Assembly (NCBI GenBank): GCA_963377175.1
Contig: CAUJNA010003804.1
Span: forward strand, 102,501-166,500
DNA from: Effrenium voratum
Lineage: Eukaryota; Sar; Dinophyceae; Suessiales; Symbiodiniaceae
Reading direction: 5' to 3'
DNA: 64,000 nt
The notes beneath the pieces are model-generated. The model searched no databases and was not told where the DNA came from. It was given only the letters and a program-made list of their open reading frames with translations. The position numbers were made by a program, and so were the translations under genes. Of this stretch, positions 28,981 to 42,549 are shown in pieces; position 1 is the first letter of the stretch; the number at the start of each line of letters is the position of its first letter.

Positions 28981-30690
28981 TTGGAATTTAAACTCTCACT
29001 TCTTCAACCTGCTTGCCAACCTCCCCAAACATCATCTGTCACGTCCTTCAACCTGGTCACCGGCTTCAGTTCGCTGAGTCGTGATTCCGGCTTCTTTGGG
29101 TTCTTCGTGGATTACGTGAACCCTTTTGATTCCCTGCGCAACATCCTTTCCGCCCAAAACCGGTTATCAGCCGAAAACAGCCAGAAGCTGCGGCTGGTGA
29201 CCCGGTTGCGGGCTGTGACCCGCTACCTGCTCCTCTACACCCTCGAGCAGGACCAATGGCTGCTCCGGGAGCCTCGCACCGTGGGCCCGGCTTTGTGGAT
29301 GACGAGGCCAAGTCCTCCGCGGCAATGCCGCGCTAAATGCCCCCGGACGGCTGTGGTCCCGGGGTCGTCACGGACGACTGGATCCTCTCTCAGGTCGTAT
29401 TTGATGAGGAAGCGGCCCCTATCCCGGCGGTTCAAGGACAGACCCCAGGAGCTCCCTTCGGTTTCGCCTACCCTTCCCTTCACGGCCTTTCAACTGGAGG
29501 ACCAGGTTGCTCGTCCGGCAGTACATCCAGAAGCCGCTGATCTGTTTCTTGCATTGAAGGTGGGGCACAGTCCACTCCAGCTGATTTCGATCGAATCGGA
29601 ATCGCTTCTCGGTTGGGAACTTTGATATTCCCTTTTTGATGCTGATTGGAGATCCCAACCTTCCCGACCATCTCGTTCTGAGGGTGACCCCATTGAGGAA
29701 TTTTCCCTTTCTCATGTTGCAGGCCCGGGCCAGCTCGAATCGGGCGATCGGGCGATTGAGGACAGGCCGCAGGCGGCTTGCCGTCCTTCTGCTTCAGGTT
29801 CATTTGCAGCCATCATCAATGATGATCATCACAGCCCGGCTGATTTGGACTTCATCCCGGACGCAGTATCATCCTACCTGTCAGGTACTCATGATCAGGA
29901 TGCGTGCGAGCCGCTACACTGGCGCAAATCCACCGCGACCGCTTTCAGGTACCCGAGAAGAGGATGCGAGCCGCTACAACGCTGGCTCAAATCCATCCGA
30001 TCCATCCTCAGGTACTCAAGAACAGGATGCGAGCCGCTACAACGCTGGCTCAATTCCATTGATCTCAACATCCACCTGCCGCATCATCGAGGACTCACGC
30101 TGGTCTTTCGCTGGACGCCGGACTCAAAAAGAGTCCGCCCCAGTCGTGGTCGACCTTGAGGTACAGTGATGGATCCAAACAGGATTCATCTGGGAATGGA
30201 CCTACTCCTTTCAACCTCCTCAACATCCCGTTCCACCAGCCACCTAGAAGGGGCAACGAGGATGATGAGACCATTCCTGGAATTCTTGATGCGATTGATG
30301 AAGCTGAGATTACACCGGAGCAACGTACAACTTCGCTCCCACCAAGTCGTTCAAGATCTTGTCGCCGAAGCCCTATGTTCATGATGTCGCTCAACGACTT
30401 GATCTCAATAAAGCTGGTCACGACCAGTCCAACAGTGTGGATCATCATCTCATGACCTCCCGCCGGGACACGCCGGCACTGACTCTCGGGCTACTAAGAG
30501 GAGCTCCAAGCTCCAGCCCGAGAGGCTGCTCTAGCCTGCGATCACGCCCTCCCGCTCATCACGACCTCGTTGATGTTCCCATTCATTCCGCTGGATCCTC
30601 TCATCATGACTCTCAGGGAATCGCCGGCAAGCGGTCCGCCTCGTCCCCGGAAACGGGGCAATTCATGGGAATCCGCCTCTCACGGATGCT
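28981..30690 (+). pseudogene. Broken low-complexity ORF series with a 65-base tandem repeat
   Basis: Several overlapping plus-strand frames suggest one decayed ORF. About 29880-30060 holds three imperfect copies of a unit of about 65 bases, coding for SGTREEDASRYNAGSNPSD-like peptides in one frame. A helical Leu-rich segment (about 29130-29260) and an acidic segment (DETIPGILDAIDEAEITPEQ, about 30262-30320) come before and after. Its position before a coiled-coil ORF suggests a retroelement gag remnant. Function not recognised. Confidence 0.35.
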
Positions 30691-31482
30691 ATGGTGCCCG
30701 CGTTCTTCCAGGGACGCCGGATAGAAATGAGGGCGCAGGTGGTGCAGATAGTTGCCCCGCACCTGCTACATCGTCTGATACTCCTCATCCAAGTGCTTCT
30801 GAAATTCAAAGGCCACAACAAGATCCGAGGGTGCAAGGCTGAGATCCAGGGCTGCAGGACCGAGGTCCGGTCGTGCAGAGAGGACGGCAACGTCTGCGTC
30901 GGCGAGATCAAGAGGATGAACAACCGCATCGACAACTTTGAGAAAAAGGTTGAGACGTCGTTTTCCACCGTTGCCGGGACTCTCTCGAAGCACGAGGCCA
31001 AGTTCCGTGATATCAACGAGTGGATTGGGCGGATCAATGATCGCTTCAAGGTCTATGACGAGAGCTCAAACTCCGTCATCATCTCGGCCGCAGAGCTTCG
31101 CGAGCAAGCCGAATCCCTTGAGAATATCAAGGTCCATCTTCTCAGGTTTTCTGAGATTGGGGCACTTGAAGCTGAGATTCGGAGGATCAACGGTGAAGTC
31201 GAGGCCAACTCTCGAAGCGTCGTTGAAATGGAGGGAACCCTCGGGAAAGAGCGGACGATTCGAGGTAACGTCGAGACGTACATCCAGCATCTGGTTCCAG
31301 CTACCGACATGAGACAGCTCAGTAACCAGATGTCTGCTGCCCTAAACGAGCAGTCTCAGAAGCAAGAAGAGCTTAAACTCCAGCTATCCCGTATTGCTCA
31401 GGACCTCCATGAGAGAAACAACCGTAGGGGTTCCCACGGGTATCATGGCACTATGACCAAACCGCCCGATTCGAAGTTTTGA
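30691..31482 (+). CDS. Coiled-coil ORF, possibly a retroelement gag fragment
   Basis: 263 codons from ATG to TGA. From about residue 45 to the end the sequence is almost entirely coiled-coil-like, with a CKAEIQGCRTEVRSCRE repeat at the start and ERTIRGNVETYIQHL and QKQEELKLQLSRIAQDL heptads later. It ends RGSHGYHGTMTKPPDSKF. This resembles the coiled-coil leader of the copia-like gag at 45.6-47.3 kb in style but is not the same sequence. It may be the last exon-like part of the broken ORF upstream. Confidence 0.5.
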   Translation: MVPAFFQGRRIEMRAQVVQIVAPHLLHRLILLIQVLLKFKGHNKIRGCKAEIQGCRTEVRSCREDGNVCVGEIKRMNNRIDNFEKKVETSFSTVAGTLSKHEAKFRDINEWIGRINDRFKVYDESSNSVIISAAELREQAESLENIKVHLLRFSEIGALEAEIRRINGEVEANSRSVVEMEGTLGKERTIRGNVETYIQHLVPATDMRQLSNQMSAALNEQSQKQEELKLQLSRIAQDLHERNNRRGSHGYHGTMTKPPDSKF

Positions 31483-33398
31483 CCGGCGCATTTGACCTAC
31501 CTCTGAGCAGAGTAGCTAGGTACTGGATGGTTAGCCTTGGGTGACGTGTGCAACGGACAACACAACACCAGGTAATCTGTTTTGGGCGCCCCTATCGGTT
31601 TTACATGATGGGGCAATCAGTAGGACTCAGGACAGGCTCTCGAGCTCATATAAAGCAGAACATGCACGCCTTTTCATTTATGCCAACCTGCTGCAAGCGA
31701 TTGTTGGGGATGGTTTTTTTGTGGTCCCGGATTTCGGATGCTTTTGGGTATGTGGTCAAAACGTTTTGTGGGCCAAGCGAATCGACCTGAAATTACCTTT
31801 GGGTTTGTTGGGGTCCGTTGAGGGTAGGTTCTACAAGGAAACCACAAAAACAAAACCGAAACTTTTAGGGGTCCCGCATTTTGAGACATACCCATATATA
31901 TATATATCAAGGATTTTGACAGGGGCTCTCGCATGCGAGTGGAGCTCCGGTTACAAGCCGGTGAAAGGCTTGGGTCTAGAATTCAGATTTGCCTGCTAGA
32001 GCAGGGGCTCTTTGCAGGTGGCACAGGAGCAAAACCGTTCAAGATCATTGCATAGAAACTCAAGGCTTTTGAGAAACGTCATACAAGTCAACAGCAACGG
32101 ATGGTGCGCCTTTTGCAGACGTTTGTGTTCCTTCGCCGACTGCATTCATATATTTGGGCTGGAGCCTTTGATCATTCGCATTGAAGACAGAAAAACTTCG
32201 ATAAGACATTTTACGCAGCATCAACGAGGGGCAACGCGAGCTGACCCATGCAAGTTCTTGATATACCCTTATCTTGCTGGCGCGATAGGTAGGGAATGAC
32301 CTTCCGGGTTTTCGGAATGAGCCGGAAGGGGATTCCCTTAAAGTCTTAAAGGAAACTATAGGGGATGGTTTATGGGGGTCATTCCCTCATTCCCTTCTGA
32401 GAACCGGCAAGATATTTCCAATTCGGGAAATATAGTAGTTTGCCCAGATCAAGATCTGGCAGGCTGCATCGCCGAGGGGAAGATGTGCAATGCAGCTTGC
32501 TTTGCTCCTGTGTGCGAGTTATGCTGGGACATCCGCACCGGTCATTGGCTGAAACGCCCACGCGTGCCAAGATCCAACTCATTTGCAGGACGCCTGCCAT
32601 GACTCGCCTGCCAAATGTCATCCCCGCAAATCAGATAATCAGGCCCGACAAGGAGGTGCCCTAGGGGATTCCTCTACACATCATGGGCCTTGGGATTCTA
32701 TGTTTGAACTTCCGGGTGAGATTCGCAAGGAGAGATGCATGGCTGAGGCTGAAAATCTAGCCCTTCTTTCAGATGGGCCGTTTTCTGTGAAACATGATGG
32801 ACAATCAATGTTTCGCCACGGGGAAAAAACGGTGTGGTCTTTTCGAGTCCGCTTCTCGAGGTTCTTTGTCGACTTCGGATTTGCTCAGGTTCAATTGGGT
32901 TGATAATGGGATGCCCTGAAACCGGTATGATGTTTGGGGTTCCGCTCGATCGGAGTCGTACGAACTTCGCTTCGCTTCGAGCCGACAATGTTGTTTGTGC
33001 ATACTTCAGTTCAGTTCCTGTCGCCGGGCCTCAGCTTGATCCTCAAGCGCGTCCGCTGGATCAAGTGTTGAGGCCAGGGGTTGAAGTGAATCGCACATGG
33101 CTTCGCACTCTTCTGTTGGGTGTGTTTAAATGGGGGTCCCTACTTTAAGACACGCCCAATTGGTGTTTTCCAAATATTTCCAACAATGTGTGTCTCCTTT
33201 ACTCCAAGAAAAAGGCCCAGTAAATGATAGCACCTATGAGAGGGTACCTGGGAGGGACCACCTATCAAGCGCCACCTTCGTGAGGGTAGCTTTCCCCAAG
33301 CCCCGTGATTCTGTGGACAATTTGGCGATCGTCCTCGCCCGGCGGTTTTGCAAAAAACATTTGGCGTTTGTGATCTGAAGGATCAAATCACAGCTCCC

Positions 33399-33452
<54 letters not shown>

Positions 33453-36400
33453 AAGTTCTTGGACTTTCTTCTTTTTTGGAAGACCAAATTTTAGTGGCAA
33501 ACTAGAGTTTGTTTCCCCACTTTCTGATCGACCTGGTGGCTTAATTTTCACCCATTTAGGTGGGGTCGGCACCCCGTAGAGTACATGGTTGGGGCACAGA
33601 AGCCGAAGGAAAACAGATACTTCATAGCTCATTCCCTGGTTTGAGCCCCGCTGAGACGAAGGAGTTGGTCATTGCTTGCAGCCTCGCTGAGTACGGGCGC
33701 GTTTGCATTCAGCTTTGAAGGGGCAAGCCAGGAGCTGGAGGATCTCGAGCAAGCCATCATTGAGAGGAAAACTATGCTGAAGGACGTACGCGTCGTGAGT
33801 CAAGACCAAGGAACATCTCCAAACCTTCATAGCCTGGATTAGCGGCAGGTTTAGTCCATGTTTCCATTTACCAGGGTTCCAGTTTGGGTACTCATTTTTG
33901 ATCCCGCCATGGCAGGGAGACTGATGCATTCCCAGGACATGACGCTGGCCAAACTGGACCTTTTGTACCGGGCCCGAGGGCCCCGGCTTTGTCGCGTGGT
34001 CGTTTCAAAGGTGTGGCCCCTTTTTGGTTGGTTTCCAAAAGAAACCAAATGGAAACCGGGGGGGGGGGGGGGGTCCCGTAAAAACAACAGAGACACCCAA
34101 ATCCCAACTTTTTGGCAGCTTCCGCAGTTTCCCTGAGAACCAGCAAGTTGACTTCCTGATTTGAGACACATTTTTTGGTACCATTCAGTTAACCCACTAA
34201 ACCTTGGAGTCATGAAAAGAACGTGCCAGGGTCCAATTAAACAAGAAGGGCTATACTTGTGATTGCAAAGTGGGTAGATGCTTTCTCGCAGAACATGGAA
34301 CGCGCACTATCTTTGTAGAACGTGCTTTCGATAACAGCTCGAGGAATAAATCTCGGTGGGAACAAGTTGCAATCCCTGCAGCGTAAATGAATTTTCATGC
34401 CGTGTTTTTCGAGACGGGTGAGCAAAGGCGCCAACTGACTGGTAAATGAGCGGGAGTTGCCGGCGGGGCAATCGAGAATGCGTGTGAGTTATTCTAAGTT
34501 TTACACAGAAAAGAATGGACACTGGACACCCTCACAGGTTCCTTCGCAAACGAGTTTCTGGTTGGTTCAGGGTTGACCTGGGAACCCCAAAGCCCACAAA
34601 GTTGCCAGAAAAAGGGTCCATTGGTGAGGTGGCCCGAAGGGTGCCAGACTCAAGGGCTAAGTGGACCTTCGCATGGCACTCAGGAGGCTTATGGCGGGGC
34701 GCCGTTGCCGGCATGGGTAGCTGGGGCCCTCAGACAGCTTTCGGCTTTCGCCGAATCGAACACACGGGTGGCTCGTCTTTTTTTGAAGGCACTCCTTTTT
34801 TGGCAGTTTAAAAGGGAACCAACAGGAAGCAACCATTTTTTGGGGGGTCCCCTTGAAAAAAGACACGCCCATATTATGAAGGCACTGACAAACCGAGCTG
34901 CTTCGTGTTTCACATGTTGGCGTTTCACTCGCCTTGGCCTGAATCCTACGGTTCTCTTGGCCAGCTAGGATTCATGTGAAGCTGCCCCATGTGACCCAAA
35001 CGCCATGTGACCCGAATACCAAACAATGTGAGAAGCTTAACTCACAAGATTGCTTATATGGTTCGCTTACCTGATTACAACAAATCATAGTGTCTGTTGA
35101 CATCTAAACATTGCCACCTTGGTCGCGCGAGCCGAGCCGGCCATTCGGAAAGACAGGAGAGCAAAACAGTATCCCAACCAAACGTGCTTGTTCTTGGAAT
35201 CACCTTGCGAGTTTTGAGCATGAACCGGAGGGAGACCGTTCAATGCCTGCCTATCGAACCAGCGTCGTTCATATTCCTGGTCAAGTGCTTCCTTCTTGTT
35301 CTTAACGTGAACATGGGCCACACGGTATGTGTCAACATAGGGATTCGGACACCACAGAGAAAACAAAGCGGGTGCTCCATGGCTGTTTTGGCGTGGCTCG
35401 TTTGTGTTTTTGTGAGGCTCGGTGCACTTTTGAGGGAGATTGAAAAGGGGATCCAATTGGAATGGGTTCCCTATTCAGACACACACACACACACACATTT
35501 TCAGACTTGGGAGCTTCGAGAGTTTCAGCTCACGCCGCAGTGACCTGTTGAACCCATTCCCCATCCACCCATATCCACGCCGCCCAGCCCCATCCACCCC
35601 CATCTACCGTTGCTCCTCTTTGGGTGGATGGTTTCCGTCGGGGAGTTGGACGGCCGAGGCTGAAAACGTGCTTCTCGTCAGAAAGGCCGGCGCCGTGGAC
35701 ACCCCTGGGGTGGTTTTGAAGGGAACCAAAAGGAGCGCTATTTTTGGGGCCTAAAGAATCTATTTTTGATGCAACCTCGGGTGTCTAAACGTGTTTAAAT
35801 AAGGGAAAGGGCGCGCGCGCGGACATCGTCTCCTTCTAAACAGTATTGGGCTTCTTGTTTGGGAGGCAATGCATCCCTCCTCATTTGCTGAGTAATTGGT
35901 GAGATGTGAATATGATTCGGTTGTGCGTTTCGGAATTTGCTATGTTTGGTTGCCGACTTGGAATGAGGGCAGGGATCACCATGCTCCGCCAAATCAGCCC
36001 AGATCTCCAGTGGTATCCGGATCACTTTTGCACTACCTAGGTGCCTACAGGTTGATTAATCCGGGAGATAACTTGACTTCCTGTATTGGGTAGTTTCAAC
36101 ATCAGCTCCTCGGGCCAGTTTTAGAGAATTTATCCTTTGGAGCGATGCTGTTATGGGACACACAAGAAACCTGGTCAGCGTTTTGCAGTATTTGCCCTTT
36201 GTGTATCTTCAGTACAATTCTATTTCCCAACTCTTATATTTGCTAGTTGTTTCCTAGCTTTGTTGTATATTATATGGCATCTAGTTTTAGAGATCACGTA
36301 TAGGCCGTATAGGTATATATTTTATTTAGACATATTTTTCCATTTAATTCCAATATTAAAGAAATTCTACCCTTTCTGCATAAGTTGAAAGGACACCGAC

Positions 36401-38670
36401 CTAGAGCATCAAACAAATCAGTTGTGAGAGTCTCATCCGTCGGCGTCGCAAGTTCGGCGCAGCGACCCAGAGGCGAAGCGCAGACTCCGTCAGCAGGCTG
36501 GGTGAGAACTTAATCTTATATTTGATACTCAGTAATCTTATATATGCGGACATGTGATGTTGATATGCTCATGGCCAGTTTCTTTGGTCTTGCCCTTGAT
36601 TTCATTTATTTCATTCGCATCTCCCGCAATTATGCTTTACCGGCTTTACCCCATTTCACGAGTGGATCGGCAAGTCCAACTTTTTGTTCGTGGCGAATCT
36701 CCTTAAAGGAAGCTTCCTGGAATGCCCCACGAGCTCATCTGGGCCGATTTCGACCCCAAGGTTTCAGCTGGGGAATTAGTGGTTATACATGAGTACAGGG
36801 TACATACCCCAATAACCATTGCATAGGCCTGTAGGTGGGGTAGGTTTCCCAAGACCGATTCGAGCAGGTCTCATAGGATCCGTAGCCCGTACCTCTTGTA
36901 AGAAAGTTTTATTTGGAGGTTCCGTGGGGTTTCCTAGAAAACCCTTAGACTCTTAGGGCTTAAGCACCTCACACTTGGGTGTTAAAGGTGCTTAGTTAAG
37001 TTATTATCACAACAGCACAAACCCCGGTTGCCCCAGTAACCAATATTATAATATAACCTGCTTACTGAGTAGCTTGAACACTCAAGTTGGTTCCACTCCC
37101 CTCAGCCCCTCCCCTATGGAAGTAAGACAGTCCCATTTGGAGGTGGAGTGGGGTTTCCCATAGCACGCTTAAGGCTGGAGCTAGGGATATGCATGGTCGA
37201 AGGGCGCCTTCACATGGGCTTGGTAGAGATCATCTTCAAACTCTTTTTAGAAATCAAGTGCAAGGGTTCCTGGCGGAAACGCGACATGACCCACACACGA
37301 AGTTTTCACCACGGCACACCCTGTATAACCCCCAAAGATGTCATGCCCCATATTCCAAACCGGCAGTGGTTGGGGGGTGGGAATTATTTTGAGGTAAAGG
37401 TTCCCTTGGTTTGTTTCCTTTTTGTAAACATCGCCTGGGCCCACTAAAAAAAAGCGAGGTTGGGAGTATGGCTTTCGCCCTGTACGGAGGAGTTTGGTGC
37501 AGTTGAAGGGCTCTAGCCAGCTACCGTTTGCAGATTTTGAATTCAAGCGGTTGCTTCACACATTGCCTGGGCAAGTGAGGGACGTCCCTGGTTACCACTG
37601 TTGGAGGGGCACCCCCCCCGTAGGATAGGTTTATTGATCTGGGGTTGCCCCAGATCAGAAAGTCTCTGCGGTCTGTGAAATCAGAACGTTTCCGTATCTG
37701 AGGGAAGCGTCCCGCGCCGTCGGTTTTGCTTGCTTGCCTTGTTCGGTTTTAAGCATGCTTCTGGCGATGTATGGCAAAATGACCAAATAAAGGCGAGAAT
37801 GACCTGCTGAGTTGACTGGCTAGAAAGTAAACTTTTCGGCCCTAGGCTAAAACCATGAAGAAACCAGCCGACCAAAAAACAAGTAGGTTTGGCAACTCAA
37901 CGGATTAAATAAAGGCAATCAAGCTTGAAAGTGAGTGGAAAGCCATCAATCATCCCAAAACCTTGGTCCCAGGTTGCAAGCTGCTTCTGCAGGGTTTATG
38001 GCTAAAACGACATCTCTCTAGAGGATTCCCTATTAACAAAAACAGCTGTAGAGGGAGCCCCCCCTATTAATCAACCAGGGTTTATTACTACGGGGTTCCC
38101 ATTACAGAGAATGCGAAATTGGTTTTTTCTGTGTCCGGCACTTCCGCTCAAAAACTGGGATTTACCCGGCCGGATTTTTTCTCGCAGCGCTTGCGCGTTT
38201 GAAACTCACCCGCCCGCAAAACAATGTGAAACATGGCCCCTATCACATATGGGTCTGTCTTTTTTTGGGGAACCCCTTTTTGGTTGGTTTTAAAGGGAAA
38301 CCAAAAGGAAAACCACAATTTTGGTGGGTCCCCTAAAAAATGACACACCCATATACTTCACTTTGAGCTGTTTGGGCTGTGGCATTTGCCAAGCGCAGAT
38401 TGTGCCGGTGCAGCCGCCGCAGGGAGATGTAGCGGAAAGTGCGAGAATCGTCTTTCGGTGGCATGGCCAGGAAGCGGCAGCGCCCACACCAGAGCCAAAG
38501 GCAGGGCGATGCAGCGGACGAAGATGGATAAAGTTGACGAAGCAGCTGAAGCCAGTTTTCTTGACGTGCTCGTTTCTGCCATCTCCTTGCTATCGTGGGT
38601 CAGCTCTGGGTTTGCGGATCTTGGCTTGTGCTCATCCGCTCATGTTTTTCCAGCTGTAACAGAAAGTGAT
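31483..38670. other. Host DNA with repeat fragments, no gene seen
   Basis: Long stretch with only short frames. It contains a CTTT microsatellite (33399-33450), a short (AC)n near 35480, G-runs near 34060, and several fragments of the AAAGGGAACCAAAAGG/GGGGTCCCC host repeat (about 34795-34875, 35700-35750 and 38252-38355). The 38252-38355 and 34770-34875 fragments share the layout TTTTTTTGG..., AAAGGGAACC, GGGTCCCC..., GACACGCCCATAT. Confidence 0.5.
33399..33450. repeat. (CTTT)n microsatellite
   Basis: About thirteen uninterrupted TTTC tetranucleotides. Confidence 0.97.
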
Positions 38671-40206
38671 GAATTTCTGAAGGTGTCCGGAAGTTGCTGC
38701 TTTGCATCCACACCTGACACTCTGTAGATGTACGAGACTGACAGACTTGGTTGTGCGCGGATTGGTCTCTTTGTTGTTTGTTTCATGCCATGTGCAAGGA
38801 ACTGTGACGCCGTGGTACATGGCGAGCATGTCGTTGGCTTTGGCGCGAATAATGATTGTGCAGGACAGCCAAGAGGAGGCAGTCGAGAAGCCAGTGCCTG
38901 CTGTGAAGGAGGCGTGAAGAGATATTACTTTTGATGGAGGCAGTTGTTTGTTTAAGGGCGTGACCAGTGATTGGCAGGCTGTTGAGAGGAATTTCTGAAG
39001 GTGTCCATAAGTTGCTGCTTTGCAACCACACCTGACACACTGTGTAGTTGTACGAGACTGACAGATTCAGTTGTGCGTGGATTGGGCTCTCTGTTGTTTG
39101 TTGCATGCAATGTGCAAGGAACTGTGGCGTCATGGTACATGGCGAGCATGTTGTCGGCTTTGGCGCGAATAATGATTGTGCAGGACAGCCAAGAGGAGGC
39201 AGTCGAGAAGCCAGTGCCTGCTGTGAAGGAGGCGGGAAGAGATATTACTTTTGATGGAGGCAGTTGTTTGTTTAAGGGCGTGACCAGTAATTGGCAGGCT
39301 GCTGAGATTAATTTCTGAAGGTGTCCGTAAGTTGCTGCTTTGCAGCCACACCTGACACACTGTGTAGTTGTACGAGACTGACAGATTCAGTTGCGCGTGG
39401 ATTGGGCTCTCTGTTGTTTGTCGCATGCAATGTGCAAGGAACTGTGGCGTCAGGGTACATGGCAAGCATGTTGTCGGCTTTGGCGCGAATAATGATTGTG
39501 CAGGACAGCCAAGAGGAGGCAGTCGAGAAGCCAGTGCCTGCTCTGAAGGAGGCGGGAAGAGATATTACTTTTGATGGAGGCAGTTGTTTGTTTAAGGGCG
39601 TGACCAGTGATTGGCAGGCTGTTGAGATGAATTTCTGAAGGTGTCCGTAAGTTGCTGCTTTGCAACCACACCTGACACACTGTGTGGTTGTACGAGACTG
39701 ACAGATTCAGTTGTGCGTGGATTGGGCTCTCTGTTGTTTGTTGCATGCAATGTGCAAGGAACTGTGGCGTCATGGTACATGGCGAGCATGTTGTCGGCCT
39801 TGGCGCGAATAATGATTGTGCAGGACAGCCAAGAGGAGGCAGTCGAGAAGCCAGTGCCTGCTGTGAAGGAGGCGTGAAGAGATATTACTTTTGATGGAGG
39901 CAGTTGTTTGTTTAAGGGCGTGACCAGTAATTGGCAGGCTGCTGAGATGAATTTCTGAAGGTGTCCGTAAGTTACTGCTTTGCAGCCACACCTGACACAC
40001 TGTGTAGTTGTACGAGACTGACAGATTCAGTTGTGCGTGGATTGGGCTCTCTGTTGTTTGTTGCATGCAATGTGCAAGGAACTGTGGCGCCGTGGTACAT
40101 GGCGAGCATGTCGTTGGCTTTGGAGAAAATAATGATTGTGCAGGACAGCCAAGAGGAGGCAGTGGAGAAGCCAGTGCCTGCTGTGAAGGAGGCGTGAAGA
40201 GATATT
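38671..40206. repeat. 320-bp tandem satellite, nearly five copies
   Basis: The landmark CAGGACAGCCAAGAGGAGGC appears at 38861, 39181, 39501, 39821 and 40141, exactly 320 bases apart. Copies differ at only a few sites. Copies 1, 4 and 5 read GGAGGCGTGAAGAG where 2 and 3 read GGAGGCGGGAAGAG. The fifth copy breaks off after GAAGAGATATTGC. The period is not a multiple of three and the open frames shift between copies, so coding is unlikely. Confidence 0.95.
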
Positions 40207-41000
40207 GCTTTCCTTCTAAGGGACATTGCAGTGGGTTTCGTGTTAGTGGCTAGGAGGGTACATTCCACAGTTAGGGCCACACAGAATGCCAAAACTAAGC
40301 CCGGACATTCCGCGTGTGTGGACTGGGGTGTTGATCACTTGGATCATGTTTATATTATTTGCAGCATTCGAGTGAGAAACCATGGCATCATGACAGCAAA
40401 CACACGACCACTCCACCAGGGTAATTTGGTAGACTGCAAAATTCCCTTGGTACTTACAAGGGATTACCTTTTTCTAATGGCCCCATTCTTGTACCAGTAT
40501 GAAAGTCAACATTCAAGTGGTAGGTTGAAGGGAAACCGCCCCAATTGCTCTGACTTCGACCCCCCCCCCCAGAAATGGTCACAATAGTGACCCCAGTCTA
40601 AAGTGACATGTTGCGTCAACGGAGGGGGGTTTGCCGCGCTTCGAACAACGGCTTTTGTCAAGAGATATCCATCCACTTCAGGTGTGCAACTCAGCAGGCG
40701 GGGCAGAACAAACTTTTGCTGTCGCAAAAACCGCAAAAGCAACAGAAAAAACAAAAACAACAAGTTTTCCGGATACGAAGCAAAAACAATCCAAGTGCGG
40801 CAAAGCCCTCCCGACGCAATTGCCAGGCCCTTCCCATGGTTCTGATCTGGCCGGATCGCCTCGTCCCAGGTCTTCAAGAGTGGCCCCAGCGGTGGCCTCC
40901 AACAACTGCTCCAAACCTTTCCTGCCCCGAGACCCGGCGGCTGTTTGTTCGGATGGGCATTTGTCGCGCAGGGTCTAATTACTGAAGTCAAACGGGCTCA
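40207..41000. other. Host DNA, no gene seen
   Basis: Unique-looking sequence between the satellite and the next minisatellite. Overlapping short frames exist on both strands at 40506-40991, but none has a recognisable domain. Confidence 0.4.
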
Positions 41001-41034
41001 CCTTTGGTGATTTGCTGGGCTGCCGATTTTTTGC

Positions 41035-41770
41035 TGGCGCAGGTGCTGTTTGAGGTGCTGGTGACGGCGCGGGCGCATTTTTGCAGATTGACGGGGTGCT
41101 AGGGGGCATGCAGTTTGGGGTGCTGGTGCAGGTGCTGCTTTGGGGTGCTGTTTGAGGTGCTGGTGACGGTTGACGGCAGGGCTAGAGGGCATGCAGTTTG
41201 GGGTGCTGGTGCTGGTGCTGTTTGAGGTGCTGGTGACGGTGCGGGCGCATTTGGTATGGCGCGGGCGCATTTTTGCGAGATTGACGGCAGGGTTAGAGGG
41301 TGCTGTTTTGGGGTGCTGCTTGGGGTGCTGTTTGAGGCGCTTGTGACGGTGCGGGCGCATTTTGTCGATGACGGCAGGGTGCTAGCGCCGGGGTGCTTGT
41401 TGGAGGCGCTGGTGGCGGTGCGGGAACATGCTTTTCAAGATGGCTGCAGAGTTCCAGGGGGCATGCTGGGGTGCGTTCTGTTTGAGGTGCTGGTGATGCT
41501 GGTGACTGCGCGGGCGCATTTTTCCCTAGATAGCTGAAAGCTATGAAGGGTTCTTACTTCTAAAAAGGGGGCAAGCTATTTTGCGAGTTCGGTCCAGGTT
41601 GGTGTTGCAGGTGCTGGTCAGGGTGCTGTTTGGGGTGCGCTTAAGGTGCTGCGGTGGTTGCTGGCAGTGCCTGTTTTGTGACACAGTTAGGATGCTGTTG
41701 TGGGTGCTGGTCAGGGTGCTGTTTTGGGTGCTGGTCAAGGCGCGCCAGGGTGCTTGTCAGGGTGGTGTTG
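41035..41770. repeat. GGTGCTG-rich imperfect minisatellite
   Basis: Degenerate tandem units built on GAGGTGCTGGTGACGGTGCG and GGGGTGCTGTTTGAGGTGCT, with GGGCGCATTT spacers repeated at about 41070, 41250, 41355 and 41512. No gene. Confidence 0.85.
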
Positions 41771-41999
41771 AAATCTCCCATGCTAATCCCTTTTGTCTAA
41801 TAATAAAACACCCCCAGGAAAAAAAAAGAAAAGAAAGAGAAAAAAACACCTAGAGCCACGGGTGGCCCGAAAGCATAATGGAAAGTGAGCGTTGGTTTCA
41901 TGCATGTGTGTCTGCGTCCCTTTTCATGGGCAAACGGCAGCTGCAGATTTTTCCCGAACTTGTAGCGAAGGGTTCCCGTTATTAAGTGGGGTAAGGTCG

Positions 42000-42215
42000 G
42001 TCAGAAGTGTCGATCAGAAGTGTTGATCAGAAGTGTCGGTCAGAAGTGTCTATTAGACATGTTGCTCAGAAGTGTCTCTCAGAAGTGTCGCTCCGATGTG
42101 TCGATCAGAAGTGTCGATGCGCGCAAGTGTCGCTAGAAGTGTCGATCAGAAATGTTGCTCAGAAGTGTCGAACAGTAGTGTTGCTCAGAAGTGTTGCTCA
42201 GAAGTGTCCTATAAG
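42000..42215. repeat. AGAAGTGTCG-type minisatellite
   Basis: About fifteen imperfect units of roughly 13-14 bases of the type TCAGAAGTGTCGA. Open frames through it are repeat artefacts. Confidence 0.92.
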
Positions 42216-42485
42216 AGTGAGTGGGAGAGAGTGAGAATGAGTGAGAGTGACTGAGAGGTGCGAGTGATTGAGAGTGAATGAGAGTGAGTGAGAGTGGGTG
42301 AGAGTGAGTGAGAGTGAGTGAGAGTGAGTGAGTGTGAGTGAGAGTGAGTGAGAGTGAGTGAGTGTCAGTGAGAGCAAGTGGGAGCAAGTGACAGAGAGGG
42401 AGCGAGAGTGAGAGAGTGAGAGAGAGAGAGAGAGAGAGAGCGAGTGAGTGGATGAGTCGGATGAGTGAGTGAGTGAGAGAGAGAG

Positions 42486-42549
<64 letters not shown>

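Noticed and set aside
38671..40206. Possible CRISPR-like array
   Set aside because: The units are contiguous 320-base copies without short repeats and unique spacers; the 23-bp and 32-bp arrays also lack spacers.
38728..40253. Repeated open frames of 65-118 codons in the 320-bp satellite
   Set aside because: The period is not a multiple of three and the frames shift and break between near-identical copies.
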